From: Pholis gunnellus
Lineage: Eukaryota; Chordata; Actinopteri; Perciformes; Pholidae
Length of the DNA: 64,000 nucleotides
Direction: 5' to 3'
Assembly (NCBI GenBank): GCA_910591455.2
Contig: OU342824.1
Location: 1,335,001 to 1,399,000 of the forward strand
The notes under the pieces were generated by a model. The model was given only the letters and a program-made list of their open reading frames with translations. It made no database searches and was not told the DNA's origin. Shown here one piece after another: positions 63,340-64,000 of this stretch. The translations under genes and the position numbers were made by a program. Position 1 is the stretch's first letter. Each line of letters starts with the position of its first letter.

Positions 63340-63745
63340 CTGTGACCTCATTGTGTTTTCAGTCAAACTTCGCTGTAGTTTATTTGGGCAACGCAGAAAT
63401 CGCACTCTGGTGCGGACCAAATCAATCACAACAGTTTTTAAGCAAACCCTAGTGCAGTTTGATTGCAGTAAAAACATAATCCGTTGCAGCTGCAGGACGT
63501 GAACCAATACGACAGGTTAACATCAGTGAAGTCCAATAATTGCTTGAATGTGCTAAATAAAGTCCCCTAAAATAGTGACGTTTATTAAGCCATTCGATAT
63601 GAACTGGAGAAGGGATTCGTGCTCACAGTCGATCTGTGCCGAGTCAAAGTGGCCAAACTGTGGCCCCTTAGCAAGTTATTTCTTTATTATGTGGTTCGCT
63701 TTAGTTTGTGCACAGTGAAACCGAACCAGACTAAATAGAAAAAAC
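63340..63745 (-). repeat. Dispersed repeat family I, copy 2
   Basis: Its right part cacagtgaaaccgaaccaga is the reverse complement of the left part of the segment at 4815-5345. Near its left side ctctggtgcggaccaaat mirrors the ctggaccag-type end there. No ORF. Boundaries are approximate. Confidence 0.4.
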
Positions 63746-64000
63746 ATTTTTAACACAATAACCTGGCAGCGAGCGGTGAACAGCTGTTTGTGTGGTGTCT
63801 CTTCCGTCTCTTCCTGTTTCCTTCACCTACATTCCCCTGGGTCCTAAGTCCCTCCATGTACAGCTTCTTATCACCCTCTATGTACCAACGTAGATTTATA
63901 ACAAATACCACACATATTACGGTAATCAGCGTTGCATATGTATCTGACCAAAATACCAAAAAAGCTCAAAATAAATGATTCATTTAAATTAATTTTGTAA
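63746..64000. other. No recognisable feature
   Basis: The end of the window shows no gene or repeat that I can name. Confidence 0.35.

Overview
The window looks like non-coding DNA of a ray-finned (teleost, probably percomorph) fish. I found no exon of a host protein gene, no rRNA or functional tRNA gene, no operon-like order and no CRISPR array. The call rests on the repeat content: L2-type LINEs whose tail ends in a TGTAA-type pentamer after a tail segment common in fish, tRNA-derived SINEs, hAT and piggyBac-like non-autonomous DNA transposons, short solo LTRs and very many (CA)n microsatellites. Family names come from memory of such repeats; no database was searched.

Layout. 1-10 kb: a dispersed repeat with a perfect hairpin (about 610-1108), an L2 RT remnant (2463-2595), a terminal-inverted-repeat element with a hAT fragment inside (3761-4803), a further dispersed repeat (4815-5345), and a TTAA-flanked piggyBac-like element split by a hAT element with a perfect 8-bp target duplication (8030-9087). 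10-20 kb: a MITE (10639-11083), a tRNA-SINE (14311-14475), a solo LTR (15260-15549), a mosaic hAT fragment (15790-16137) and a LINE tail (16296-16470). 18-27 kb: two copies of a dispersed repeat, a second solo LTR (19810-20314) and a LINE/SINE tail (21579-21750). 27-36 kb: more copies of the first repeat, an intact-ended hAT-like element (28611-30127), two SINEs, a decayed hAT with a transposase remnant (31643-32532) and a third solo LTR (33956-34247). 34-45 kb: dense CA, GA, G and C tracts and a palindromic hAT-like element (43826-44558).

45-53 kb is the richest part. A nearly full-length but broken L2 lies on the minus strand (45149-48729) in a CA repeat. A second, internally deleted L2 (50223-52420) lies on the plus strand inside a mosaic hAT element (49659-53141). 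53-64 kb is mostly unannotated, with one complete short hAT-like element (56951-57731) and one more dispersed repeat near the end.

The only recognisable protein-coding sequence belongs to transposable elements, and all of it is disrupted. The region is therefore intergenic or lies in a very large intron. I found no convincing new biological system. The points of interest are the nested and mosaic transposons, several exact target-site duplications and a few candidate structures.
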